A stretch of DNA of 64,000 nucleotides from a marine gamma proteobacterium HTCC2148. GTDB taxonomy: Bacteria; Pseudomonadota; Gammaproteobacteria; Pseudomonadales; Halieaceae. Shown in pieces: positions 1-7,955 of the stretch. The DNA lies in contig DS999225.1 of assembly GCA_000156295.1 (NCBI GenBank), positions 192,852 to 256,851 on the forward strand, read 5' to 3'. Made by a program: the position numbers and the translations under genes. Under the pieces are notes generated by a model. The model did not search any database, had not been told where the DNA came from, and worked only from the letters and a program-made list of their open reading frames with translations. Positions within the stretch are counted from its first letter, which is position 1, and each line of letters begins with the position of its first letter.

Positions 1-645
1 GCGGTGTTGCTGGCCTGGCTCATGCCCTTTGACATCGCGACCGACGAAATGAAATCGCGCATGTCACCCAACCTGTTGGACTTGTTTATTGCAGTAATAT
101 CGGGTGTCGCCGGTGCGTACGCTCACGCCAAGGACGAAATAGCGAAAAGCCTTGCTGGTGTCGCCATAGCTGTCGCCCTGGTGCCTCCGCTGAGTGTGGC
201 CGGCATCGGTCTTGGCTGGGGAGACTGGGATATGGCGCGGGGGGCATTATTGCTACTGACCACAAACCTGGTAGGTATTTCTCTGGCAGCCAGCGCTACT
301 TTTCTTGTACTGGGCTTTGCGCCGTTTACACGGGCGAGTCGCGGTCTGGCAGTCTCTCTGATGATCGCGGCCATAGTCAGTGTGCCCTTATATATTGCTT
401 ATGATCACCTTATCGAACGCAGCCGCTTGCAAGAACGGGTGCCCGCCGGCGAATTCCAGTTGTTGGACCAGAAGGTTCAAGTCGGTGAGGTGACGGTAAC
501 ACTGGCCAATCCTCTTCTGGTATCGGTGGTCGTGAGTTCAGCTGAAAGATTGGAAAACACCCATCTGGATGAACTCAAACGTATGATCGGTGAACAATTA
601 GACAGAGAGATATTGTTGGATGCGCAGCTCAATATACGACGTTGA
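1..645 (+). CDS. DUF389 family membrane protein, 3' part
   Basis: The frame is open from the first base, so the gene starts outside the window and only the last ~214 residues are visible. They hold four or so hydrophobic helices, including a segment with AGAYAHAKDEIAKSLAGVAI and the VALVPPLSVAGIG stretch typical of DUF389 (TIGR00341-like) membrane proteins, then a soluble C-terminal tail with a beta-alpha pattern. The family sits in the inner membrane and its function is not established. The gene ends 53 bases before a small lipoprotein gene on the same strand. Family assignment is fairly secure; no role is inferred. Confidence 0.8.
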   Translation, partial: AVLLAWLMPFDIATDEMKSRMSPNLLDLFIAVISGVAGAYAHAKDEIAKSLAGVAIAVALVPPLSVAGIGLGWGDWDMARGALLLLTTNLVGISLAASATFLVLGFAPFTRASRGLAVSLMIAAIVSVPLYIAYDHLIERSRLQERVPAGEFQLLDQKVQVGEVTVTLANPLLVSVVVSSAERLENTHLDELKRMIGEQLDREILLDAQLNIRR

Positions 646-698
646 TAATCATCGCGCTTTCACCGGCCCAGACGTGCAGTGTGCGGTAAACTGATCCA

Positions 699-1055
699 AT
701 GCGCCTGCTGTTAGTTATTCTTGTTTCATTGTCTGTTGCCGGCTGCAGCGGATATGAATTTAAAAATCTTGCCAAGTCCGATGTAGACCTGGTCACCGAT
801 GAGTTCATTGACGAATCGCGGCGCCTGGTGCGAGAACTGACGGTAAAGTTGTATAAGCGCAACCCTTCTCAGCTGCACAAAACTACGGGCATGACGATTG
901 AGAAGCGCCTGACGCTACTGCAGAATTCTGCTGGCGAACTCAATTTCGTGGAGCTGGCGGGACGTCAGGAAACAGAAGCACTGGAACTGGTGTTCAATCC
1001 TGATTTCGATGGTGATCGAATATCGAAGTCATTTTTTTGGGACTCAATAATGTAA
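699..1055 (+). pseudogene. small lipoprotein, probably frameshifted or truncated
   Basis: The 118-residue frame begins with a lipoprotein signal peptide and lipobox (SVAGC, Cys at about residue 16). A charged helical stretch follows, with the sequence VRELTVKLYKRNPSQL. This resembles a family of small proteobacterial lipoproteins recalled as having a hydrophobic stretch after an F-x-x-D-R motif. Here the frame reads FDGDRISKSFFW and stops soon after. A different frame from about 1016 to 1225 reads IEVIFLGLNNVNHGGG, which resembles the expected continuation. A frameshift near 1015-1025 is therefore suspected, from mutation or sequencing error. If it is intact, it is just a short lipoprotein. 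It could be cotranscribed with the DUF389 gene. Confidence 0.5.
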
Positions 1056-1167
1056 ACCACGGAGGTGGTGTTTACCCTAGTGCTGAGGCCACTGATAGAG
1101 CAAAGGCTGAGGTATTCAGGCACAAAAGTACACTGGCAGGCAGTGAGTCATGCCACCCACAAATCGC

Positions 1168-3930
1168 TCAAGTCGTTATAACCAGGCGCAAAGCCTGCAG
1201 CTGCAGACTGGCGTGTTGTATGTGAATCGCACATTCCTCGATGCGATAGCGCAGGTGCTCCAGTTCTTCCTCCCGGATCGCGGGGTTGAGTTGTCGCAGC
1301 GCTTCGAGTCGTGCCAATTCTGCGCCCAGATCATTGCGCATCCGATCCTCGGCTTCCGTTAACACTGCTTTAAGCTTTGCCTCTGCCTGGGCATTGGCAA
1401 GGCTCATCTTGGCATCCACTTCCTTGTGAACCTGTTTAATGATGGCCAAGGCCGTGGCTTTTTTGACCTTTTCTACCAGCGCATTCAAACGCTCATGAGG
1501 CACCAGCTCAGCCAGTTGCTTGCCGCGAGCATCTACCAGCAGTCGGATTGGCGACAGGGGCAGGAAGCGTTCTACCTGCAGCGCTTTTGGCGCTACACAG
1601 TTGATGGTGAACACGGCCTCGAGCAACATGGTACCCGCGGGAACACCCTTCAATTTCAGCGTTCCGATGGCGGCATTACCCAGCTCAGTGGAGTACACCA
1701 TTTCCATGGCTTCCTGGATCATCGGGTGCTCCCAGGTAACAAACTCCATATCTTCCCGGGACAGGCCTTTTTCCCGGCTGAAGGTAACAGTCGTGCCTTC
1801 TTCGCCTACATAGGGAAAGTGTCCGGTTAGCATGTGCTCCGAGGGACGCAGGATCAGCGTATGCTCGGAATGAAATTCCTGGTCGACACCAAAAGCCTCG
1901 CACAGTGCTTCCAGATAGTTTTCCAGTGTGTCCCCCGACTCCAGGGACTCGATTTCCTCTATCAGAGTCTCGGCAACTTCACGCTTGCATGAGTTTCTTT
2001 CGAGCAGTCGGTCGCGGCCTTCACGTAGCTCGTCTCTGGTGCGCAGGGTGAATTCAGCGGAGTCAGTTAGCAGTTCATCAAATGCTGCCGTTCGCTGCTC
2101 CAGCTGGGGCAACAAGCGCTGTTGAAAGTTCTGAAAAATCATGTAGCCAGCCGAGCAGGAATCGCGGAACAGGTCTAAACCCCTGTCATACCAGTCCAAC
2201 AGGGTTTCCTGGGCACTACCCTGGAGGTAGGGCACGTGGATTTCGACGTCATGGTCTTGGCCGATGCGGTCCAGGCGACCGATTCGCTGTTCCAGCAGGT
2301 CTGGATTCAGCGGCAGATCGAACAGGATAAGGTGATGAGCAAACTGAAAATTACGACCCTCACTGCCGATTTCCGAGCACACCAGGGTTTGAGCTCCTCC
2401 GGTTTCGTCCGCAAAGTAGGCGGCCGCGCGGTCCCGTTCAATAATAGACAGAGCCTCATAGAAAGCCGCCGAACGAATGCCCGCGCGCATATGCAAGTGA
2501 TGCTCCAGTGCAACAGCGGTGCTGGCATGAGCGCAAATGATCAGCACTTTTTCCGGGCGCAGTGCCTTGAGCGTTGTTTCCAGCCAGTCTACCCGCGGAT
2601 CGAAGTCCAGCCAGCTGTCGTCAAAGTACGGTAGCTCCGGGTGCAGGCGTTCTTCTAATTCGACCACAGCGTGCTCGTATTGCTCAGGCTGTGGCAACGG
2701 ATAACGGTGCAGGTGACGTTGAGGGAACCCTTCTACTGCGGCGCGAGTGTTGCGAAACAACACTCTTCCCGTGCCGTGGCGGTCCAGTAATTGCTCGATT
2801 AGTTGCGCCGGTGGTTGGCTGGCGTCGAGATCTTCCGGTAAGTTGCTGGGCATTTCTCCGCGATCCAGGGCATCAGTCATTTCACTGAGCGCACGAAATT
2901 GGGTCTCTTCTTCACGAAAGCTTTCCAGGTCGTGGAAGCGAGAGGGGTCAAGCAAGCGCAGCCTGGCGAAGTGGCTGGCCTGACCGATCTGCTCAGGCGT
3001 TGCGGTGAGCAGTAACAAGCCTGCGCTGCAAGTAGACAGTGCTTCAACGAACCCGTAGTCCTCACCCGCTTCATCCTCAGACCAATGCAGATGATGGGCC
3101 TCGTCGACCACAACCAGATCCCAGCCCGCTGCCAACGCCATTTGCTGAAGTTCGTCCCTGCCTTCAAACATATCAAGACTGCATAGAACGAGTTGTTCGG
3201 CTTCAAAGGGATTGCCTTCGGACATCTCTGCCAGGCGATCTGCGTCGAACAGTGAAAAGTGCAGGTTAAAGCGCCGTAACATCTCCACCAGCCACTGATG
3301 CAACAGGCTGGGAGGTACTAATATAAGCGCCCGTGTGGCTCGCCCAGTGAGTAACTGCTGGTGAATTATCATGCCAGCCTCGATGGTCTTGCCCAGGCCG
3401 ACCTCATCTGCCAGCAGCACTCTTGGAGCGTGCCGTTGGCCTACCTCATTGGCGATATAAAGCTGGTGATGGAGCAGGCTGGTGCGCGAGCCCATCAGTC
3501 CGCGGGCTGCGCTACCCTGCAATCGGTTGGTGTGTTGCAAGGTCGCAACTCGTAGGGCGAAATCCTGGTTCTTGTCGAAGTGGCCATTGAGTAAGCGCTG
3601 CTGTGGGGTGGTGAGTTGAACAAAAGCGTCCAGCTCTAGTTCAGAGACCACAAGCTGCTGATCGTGGTGGTCAGTGCCAGTGTACATGAGCAGGCCATGA
3701 TGCTCGTTGATTGCAGAAACAGTGAGCTCCACACCTTCAACGGTGCTGATATGGTCTCCTTCTTTAAACCGCAATCGAGTTAAGGGCGCATTTTCGCTGG
3801 CGTAGGTTCGCTCCTCGCCAACCGCGGGAAAACTGAGTGTAATTCTGCGCGGCTCGACATCGACGACGATGCCCAGCCCCAGTTGTGCGTCAGCGTGGCT
3901 GACCCAGCGCTGTCCTACCAGGTATTCCAT
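1168..3930 (-). CDS. rapA: RNA polymerase-associated SWI2/SNF2 ATPase RapA (HepA)
   Basis: A 920-residue protein (E. coli RapA is 968) that recycles stalled RNA polymerase by ATP-driven translocation. The N-terminal ~110 residues match the two RapA Tudor-like domains. The SNF2 helicase core has Walker A DEVGLGKT (about 175-182) and Walker B DEAH (about 276-279). The second helicase lobe carries the SEIGSEGRNFQFAHHLILFDLP and QRIGRLDRIGQ motifs near residues 470-530. The C-terminal ~350 residues match the RapA-specific domain. The start ATG overlaps the stop of the upstream tatD-like gene as TAATG, so translation is probably coupled. Assignment is secure. Confidence 0.96.
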   Translation of the reverse strand: MEYLVGQRWVSHADAQLGLGIVVDVEPRRITLSFPAVGEERTYASENAPLTRLRFKEGDHISTVEGVELTVSAINEHHGLLMYTGTDHHDQQLVVSELELDAFVQLTTPQQRLLNGHFDKNQDFALRVATLQHTNRLQGSAARGLMGSRTSLLHHQLYIANEVGQRHAPRVLLADEVGLGKTIEAGMIIHQQLLTGRATRALILVPPSLLHQWLVEMLRRFNLHFSLFDADRLAEMSEGNPFEAEQLVLCSLDMFEGRDELQQMALAAGWDLVVVDEAHHLHWSEDEAGEDYGFVEALSTCSAGLLLLTATPEQIGQASHFARLRLLDPSRFHDLESFREEETQFRALSEMTDALDRGEMPSNLPEDLDASQPPAQLIEQLLDRHGTGRVLFRNTRAAVEGFPQRHLHRYPLPQPEQYEHAVVELEERLHPELPYFDDSWLDFDPRVDWLETTLKALRPEKVLIICAHASTAVALEHHLHMRAGIRSAAFYEALSIIERDRAAAYFADETGGAQTLVCSEIGSEGRNFQFAHHLILFDLPLNPDLLEQRIGRLDRIGQDHDVEIHVPYLQGSAQETLLDWYDRGLDLFRDSCSAGYMIFQNFQQRLLPQLEQRTAAFDELLTDSAEFTLRTRDELREGRDRLLERNSCKREVAETLIEEIESLESGDTLENYLEALCEAFGVDQEFHSEHTLILRPSEHMLTGHFPYVGEEGTTVTFSREKGLSREDMEFVTWEHPMIQEAMEMVYSTELGNAAIGTLKLKGVPAGTMLLEAVFTINCVAPKALQVERFLPLSPIRLLVDARGKQLAELVPHERLNALVEKVKKATALAIIKQVHKEVDAKMSLANAQAEAKLKAVLTEAEDRMRNDLGAELARLEALRQLNPAIREEELEHLRYRIEECAIHIQHASLQLQALRLVITT

Positions 3931-4745
3931 TAAGCGTTCCCGAAAAATAAAGTCTGACTATTACGGTAGACCTGTCCCAGCAGTTCTTCCACTTCCATCT
4001 GCATTGTTTCAGCTACCTGCTCAGCAATAAAAGGAAGATAGTATGAGGCGTTAGGACGGCCGCGGTAAGGCACGGGGGTGAGATAAGGCGCGTCCGTTTC
4101 CAATAGCGCCTGCTTTACGGGGGTGGCTGCGATGACTTCACGCACGTTGTCAGCCCTGTTGAAAGTGGAAATGCCGTTGAAGCCCAGCATAAAACCTTCG
4201 CCTAAACAGTATTGGGCCAACTTCATGCCCGAGGTAAAGCTGTGTATGACGCCCTTGTTAGGCAGGCGACCGCTGAAGTTGGCTAGAATGGCGCGGGTGT
4301 CTTCATCGGCATCGCGCGTATGAATAACAACGGGAAGCTGCAAATCCACTGCAATCTGAAGCTGTTGCTCAAATACTTTGCACTGCACCGCGCGGTCAGC
4401 GTGATCATAGAAATAGTCCAGGCCAATCTCGCCAACTGCCAGCAGTCGCGCGTCGGTTTTCAGGTTTTCTCGAATGCGGCTTTCAACACCGTCATCGTAG
4501 TGCTCTGCCTCGTGCGGATGTATGCCCTGGGTGCCCCAGATATCTGTGGCGCTATTGGCCAGCGCCTTGACAGTGTCCAGATTGTCGGGAGAGACGGCGA
4601 TGGTAATGATTTTTTCAACGCCTACATCCCTGGCTTTATCGAGGGTCTCCGTTAGTTGATCACCTTGCAAGTAGTCCAGGTGGCAGTGAGTCTCGATGAT
4701 AGGCGTTTTAAAACGGGGGATTTCGCGACGTTTTTTCTTGCTCAT
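3930..4745 (-). CDS. TatD family metal-dependent hydrolase
   Basis: A 271-residue TIM-barrel metallohydrolase of the TatD/YcfH/YjjV family, cytoplasmic, with proposed nuclease or deacylase activity. Metal ligands are visible: HxH at residues 20-22 (THCHLD), the Glu of AVGEIGLDYFY, the His of PVVIHTRDA, and Asp in LETDAPYLTP. The frame stays open up to 4862. The ATG at 4745 (MSKKKRREIP) was chosen because homology begins shortly after it and the longer form would overlap the upstream LysR gene end. Its stop overlaps the rapA start. The exact member (TatD, YcfH or YjjV) is not decided. Confidence 0.88.
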   Translation of the reverse strand: MSKKKRREIPRFKTPIIETHCHLDYLQGDQLTETLDKARDVGVEKIITIAVSPDNLDTVKALANSATDIWGTQGIHPHEAEHYDDGVESRIRENLKTDARLLAVGEIGLDYFYDHADRAVQCKVFEQQLQIAVDLQLPVVIHTRDADEDTRAILANFSGRLPNKGVIHSFTSGMKLAQYCLGEGFMLGFNGISTFNRADNVREVIAATPVKQALLETDAPYLTPVPYRGRPNASYYLPFIAEQVAETMQMEVEELLGQVYRNSQTLFFGNA

Positions 4746-4765
4746 GGCTGGCTCGGTTGGATCGT

Positions 4766-5749
4766 TTACCGGTGCTGGGCCGCGCCGGCCGCAACTCGCT
4801 GTCGGAGCTTGCGGGGTTGGGTTGGACGCAGCTCGCGGATGGTACAGGTGATCTCTTCCCATAGCCAGTTGTGTAAGGGAGAGTTTTCTGTTCTTTGATG
4901 GGCCGCAAGAACATAATTCACGCTGCTATTTCCTGTGCGCGGCACTGGCAGTGCTGTAATGCCGTGACTGATACTTTCGTTCTGGGTCAGAAAAGCCGGA
5001 CCCAGCATATAATAATCGGTGTTACGCAGTACCTCCATCGCGGTCATCAGGTGCGATATTTCCAACGATCCTCGAGTGTTGGTGCCAAGGCCGTCAAATA
5101 AGTCTTCACCAGCCTTCACTTGCAACTGCTCCCGGTCAGAAACGTAAAGGCGCACCACCGGGTAGTTAGCCAAGTCTGCCAGACTGATATTACCGGCTTG
5201 TAACGGGTGGTTTTCGCGGATTAGCAACACCGGTGGGCTACTCCCCAGGTCTATGGTGCGAAAGTCTGGACTGTAATGCTGATGTCGAATGTGTACAGCG
5301 AAATCAAGCTTGCCCAGGGCGAGCTGCTCTAGCTGATTTTCTACCCGGGTGACAATGCGCAGGTGTAGGTTTGGCGCTTGCATCTGAAGGCGTTTTGCCA
5401 GAGTCGGCAGCAGGGCGACACCGATGTACTCCGACAAGGCCAAGGTAATTTCAGTATCAATCAGGGCGGGGTTGAATGCCTGCTTAGAGACCAGCTGGCC
5501 AATGCCGGAGAGTATTTCGGTGAGCCTGTCAGTCAACTCGAGGGCTCTGGGTGTGGGCTGCATGCCGTGACTGGAGCGGGTGAATAGAGCGTCATCAAAT
5601 ACCGCCCTTAGCCTAGAAAGGGTCTTTGACATAGCGGGCTGAGTGATAAACAAGCGCTCTGCTGCTCTGGAGACGTTTCTTTCTTCTAGTAATACCTGCA
5701 ATGAAATCAATAAGTTAAGATCTATTTTTGCAAGTTCTTTAGTATTCAT
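4766..5749 (-). CDS. LysR family transcriptional regulator
   Basis: A 327-residue LysR-type regulator. The N-terminal winged helix-turn-helix is clear (residues ~8-65, NVSRAAERLFITQPAMSKTLSRLR), and a LysR substrate-binding domain follows (about 95-300). The C-terminal ~20 residues are basic and probably disordered. Similarity to the NodD/LeuO-like subgroup is suggested by the opening DLNLL-SLQVLLEE. It lies 20 bases upstream of the tatD-like gene on the same strand. A perfect FNR-type site (5796-5809) lies 47 bases upstream of its start codon, and a TATGAA hexamer at 5774-5769 sits about where a class II promoter would place its -10. Oxygen control is therefore possible. The target genes are unknown. 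Confidence 0.9.
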   Translation of the reverse strand: MNTKELAKIDLNLLISLQVLLEERNVSRAAERLFITQPAMSKTLSRLRAVFDDALFTRSSHGMQPTPRALELTDRLTEILSGIGQLVSKQAFNPALIDTEITLALSEYIGVALLPTLAKRLQMQAPNLHLRIVTRVENQLEQLALGKLDFAVHIRHQHYSPDFRTIDLGSSPPVLLIRENHPLQAGNISLADLANYPVVRLYVSDREQLQVKAGEDLFDGLGTNTRGSLEISHLMTAMEVLRNTDYYMLGPAFLTQNESISHGITALPVPRTGNSSVNYVLAAHQRTENSPLHNWLWEEITCTIRELRPTQPRKLRQRVAAGAAQHR

Positions 5750-5795
5750 AATAGTGATATGATTTTAGTTCATACCAAGCATAATAATAATACAT

Positions 5796-5809
5796 TTGAT
5801 GAATATCAA
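5796..5809. promoter_or_regulatory. perfect FNR/ANR box (TTGATGAATATCAA)
   Basis: The sequence is TTGAT-GAAT-ATCAA, an exact match to the FNR/ANR consensus TTGAT-N4-ATCAA. It lies between the LysR gene (start 5749, minus) and the candidate small RNA (plus). For LysR, a TATGAA hexamer lies about 29 bases from the box centre, near class II spacing. For the RNA, no good -10 lies at that spacing. Instead a TTGATG/TAAGCT pair with a 17-base spacer overlaps the box, which would suggest repression. The direction of control is open. The same window encodes an FNR protein. Confidence 0.6.
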
Positions 5810-5822
5810 GCCCTCTATTAAG

Positions 5823-5952
5823 CTATTGCCAACTCGAAACAGAAGCCTCAAATGCCGAGGCTGGCAATAGGCCCCGCGGGGCGTTGCAGATGGCAACCCA
5901 TCCAGGTCCAACAAGAGTTATTTTCGAACCCGCCTTTATGGCGGGTTTTTTT
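5823..5952 (+). ncRNA. candidate structured small RNA with intrinsic terminator
   Basis: A run of perfect inverted repeats fills this gap. CTATTGCC (5823-5830) pairs with GGCAATAG (5863-5870) and encloses AGCCTC/GAGGCT (5844-5849/5857-5862). The 12-base palindrome GCCCCGCGGGGC follows (5871-5882), then a GTTGC/GCAAC hairpin (5883-5887/5893-5897). An intrinsic terminator closes it (stem 5927-5934/5940-5947, then T's). No upstream plus-strand gene exists that this terminator could serve, so a separate transcript is implied. The size (about 110-130 nt) fits a bacterial sRNA. A perfect FNR box lies just upstream. No known Rfam family was recognised. The overlapping reading frame runs through the terminator and looks non-coding. 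Confidence 0.5.
5927..5952 (+). terminator. intrinsic terminator of the candidate small RNA
   Basis: An 8-base-pair stem AACCCGCC/GGCGGGTT with a TTTAT loop is followed by a run of T's on the plus strand. On the minus strand the stem is not followed by T's, so the terminator is directional and points away from LysR toward the 3' end of the WS/DGAT gene. Confidence 0.85.
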
Positions 5953-6063
5953 ATGGGTGTGCGCATGGCATATGCCGGCGACAGCGTGGATGGGTTTTTT
6001 GGGGGGACAGGAATACCCCAGGGCTCTATTGCACTGAGCCCCGGCCTTCCGCTTGGGGTGTGC

Positions 6064-7857
6064 TTAGTTTTGCAGCTTTGGCTTTACCTTGGGCCTGGCC
6101 GTTGCCTTGCGTTTGGCGGGGGCCTTCTTTTTTACAGGTGCTTTTTTGGCCGTCGCTTTCTTGGGGGCCGTTTTTGTCGGGGCTTTCTTTTTGGCTGCAG
6201 CCTTCTTCACCGGCGCCTTCTTCTTCACCGGCGCCTTCTTCTTCACCGGCGCTTTAGCCACCGCTTTCTTGCTCGCTGAAGTCTTGGCTTTTGCCGATGC
6301 TTTATTTGCGGAAGCAGACTGACTGGTTTTGGCCTTAGTTTTGGTTTTGGTTTTGGTTTTCGGTTTAGATTCCGCCGCGCGCGCACGGCGAGAAGCGTCT
6401 ACCTTGGCTTTCTTCTTGGTGGCGCCTTTACCATCCGCGCGGGTTGCGGCAGCATAAAGAGCCTCGTAAGACTCGACCAGGCAAGTGTGATAAAGCTCGG
6501 GGTCTGGCATGATGGTGCGATCACCCAATACCGAAAGAGTGACCTTGCCGGCGTAGCTGAAAACCGCGTGAAACAGGCCCATGCCTGGCGTCAGCACACC
6601 AAGACCGTAGTAATCGACCATCTTGGCGCCAGAGCAGTAGAGGGGAAAATCGGGCCCCATTACGTTGGTCACAACAGTGGAAATATTTACCGGCAGTAGT
6701 GAGGAGAGCTGGTTGCGTGACCAGATACCTGCGGCCGCTTTGGTGACGGCCGGGGAGAATGCGCCCGCAATTTTCAGCACATCAACCAGAGGACTCTTTT
6801 CGCCGCTTTCCTTGGCCTCAGCTGTAGACTGGGTAACAGCCATCAGCCTTTCCAGTGGATCGATAATATCCGTATGCAGCGATGAATAAACTGATCCCAC
6901 CTGATTGTTGTCGTCGGTTACCCCACGACGGGTACGCATGTTCAAAGGAATGCCAGCTGCAAGCGACCCCTCAGACGGCGCTTCGTCTTTTTTTGTCAGG
7001 TAGCTTTGTAGCGCGCCACCGACTATGGAAAGGGCCACGTCGTTGATGGTGACTCCGGCGGCGTTTTTGATGTCTTTGAATCCCTCTAGCGGAAATTCTG
7101 CTGCATCAAAGACCCGGTGCGGCCCCACCGCCCTGTTAAGAATAGTTTTGGGTGCGGATATGTCCGGTGCGGGAATCTGGTCGCGAGCAACGTTGAGTGC
7201 ATACTTGCCCAACCCGATGCTGTTTTTTACCGTGCCACGCAGTAGGCTTGCCGTGTTTTTAATGCTGTTAACTGAAGCTTTGGATAGTAACTCGGCCATG
7301 CTGGGCTCGATGTCTACCAGGCGAGGTTCTTCCACTTCTTCATCGGCAGGCGAGGGGTTAGGCACAAGATCATGAATCAGTGCCATGAAAGAAGAGCCCC
7401 CGGCGCCATCGACGAGGGAGTGGTGCATCTTGGTGTAAATGGCGAAACAGCCTTTGGGAAGACCGGGAATATTATCCAGTCCTTCGATAATATAGGCTTC
7501 CCAAAGCGGGCGGGACATGTCCAACGGGCGGGCGTGCAGTCGGGCAACCTGAATGCATAGCTGGCGCCAGTCGCCCGGCTCCGGCAGAGCGATATGACGC
7601 AGGTGGAACTCTACATCGAAGTTTGCGTCCTTTACCCAGTAGGGTCTATCCAGACCACCGGGTACTTCGATGAGACGTGTTCTGAACAGGGGCTGTTTGG
7701 AGAGACGTCGCTCAAAGCCTGATATAACATCCTTGAAACGGACGAATCCGTCCGGGGCGCTGGAGGGGTCATAAATGCCCAGCCCCCCAACGTGTTGGGG
7801 AGTATTGGTTTGTTCCAGATTGATAAAAGCGGAGTCTAGAATGCCTAACTGTTTCAT
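6064..7857 (-). CDS. WS/DGAT acyltransferase with lysine/alanine-rich histone-like tail
   Basis: Wax ester synthase/acyl-CoA:diacylglycerol acyltransferase, making neutral storage lipids from acyl-CoA and an alcohol or diacylglycerol. The catalytic HHSLVDG motif lies near residue 143 and the second conserved motif (NDVALSIVGG) near 275. A PLW motif sits just before the active site. The enzyme part ends near residue 470, the usual family length. About 120 extra residues follow, almost all Lys, Ala, Thr and Pro, with KTKTKTK and repeated KKKAPV units like histone H1 or AlgP tails. The tail DNA contains tandem repeats (6201-6252, 6339-6361). Such a tail could bind DNA or a charged surface. The core function is secure; the tail's role is unknown. 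Confidence 0.9.
   Translation of the reverse strand: MKQLGILDSAFINLEQTNTPQHVGGLGIYDPSSAPDGFVRFKDVISGFERRLSKQPLFRTRLIEVPGGLDRPYWVKDANFDVEFHLRHIALPEPGDWRQLCIQVARLHARPLDMSRPLWEAYIIEGLDNIPGLPKGCFAIYTKMHHSLVDGAGGSSFMALIHDLVPNPSPADEEVEEPRLVDIEPSMAELLSKASVNSIKNTASLLRGTVKNSIGLGKYALNVARDQIPAPDISAPKTILNRAVGPHRVFDAAEFPLEGFKDIKNAAGVTINDVALSIVGGALQSYLTKKDEAPSEGSLAAGIPLNMRTRRGVTDDNNQVGSVYSSLHTDIIDPLERLMAVTQSTAEAKESGEKSPLVDVLKIAGAFSPAVTKAAAGIWSRNQLSSLLPVNISTVVTNVMGPDFPLYCSGAKMVDYYGLGVLTPGMGLFHAVFSYAGKVTLSVLGDRTIMPDPELYHTCLVESYEALYAAATRADGKGATKKKAKVDASRRARAAESKPKTKTKTKTKAKTSQSASANKASAKAKTSASKKAVAKAPVKKKAPVKKKAPVKKAAAKKKAPTKTAPKKATAKKAPVKKKAPAKRKATARPKVKPKLQN
6201..6252. repeat. three 18-bp tandem repeats coding KKKAPV
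   Basis: The unit TTCACCGGCGCCTTCTTC recurs with an 18-base period about three times. It lies within the WS/DGAT C-terminal tail and encodes KKKAPV-type repeats. A second low-complexity stretch of TTTTGG hexamers at about 6339-6361 encodes KTKTKTK. Both are prone to copy-number change. Confidence 0.8.
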
Positions 7858-7955
7858 ATTCTTTCCGAGCCCTGTGCAGGGAACCGATGGGTCTGCAAAA
7901 ATGAGGCGCCGTTATATCATTGTTGCCGCAAGCGTGCCATAAAGGTGATCAAAGT

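Noticed and set aside
5852-6037. A 61-residue frame across the candidate small RNA
   Set aside because: It runs straight through the intrinsic terminator and the palindromes, with a Trp-rich composition typical of non-coding translation.
6021-6041. GGGCTC/GAGCCC inverted repeat downstream of WS/DGAT as a terminator
   Set aside because: No T-run follows it on the minus strand, so terminator function is unsupported.
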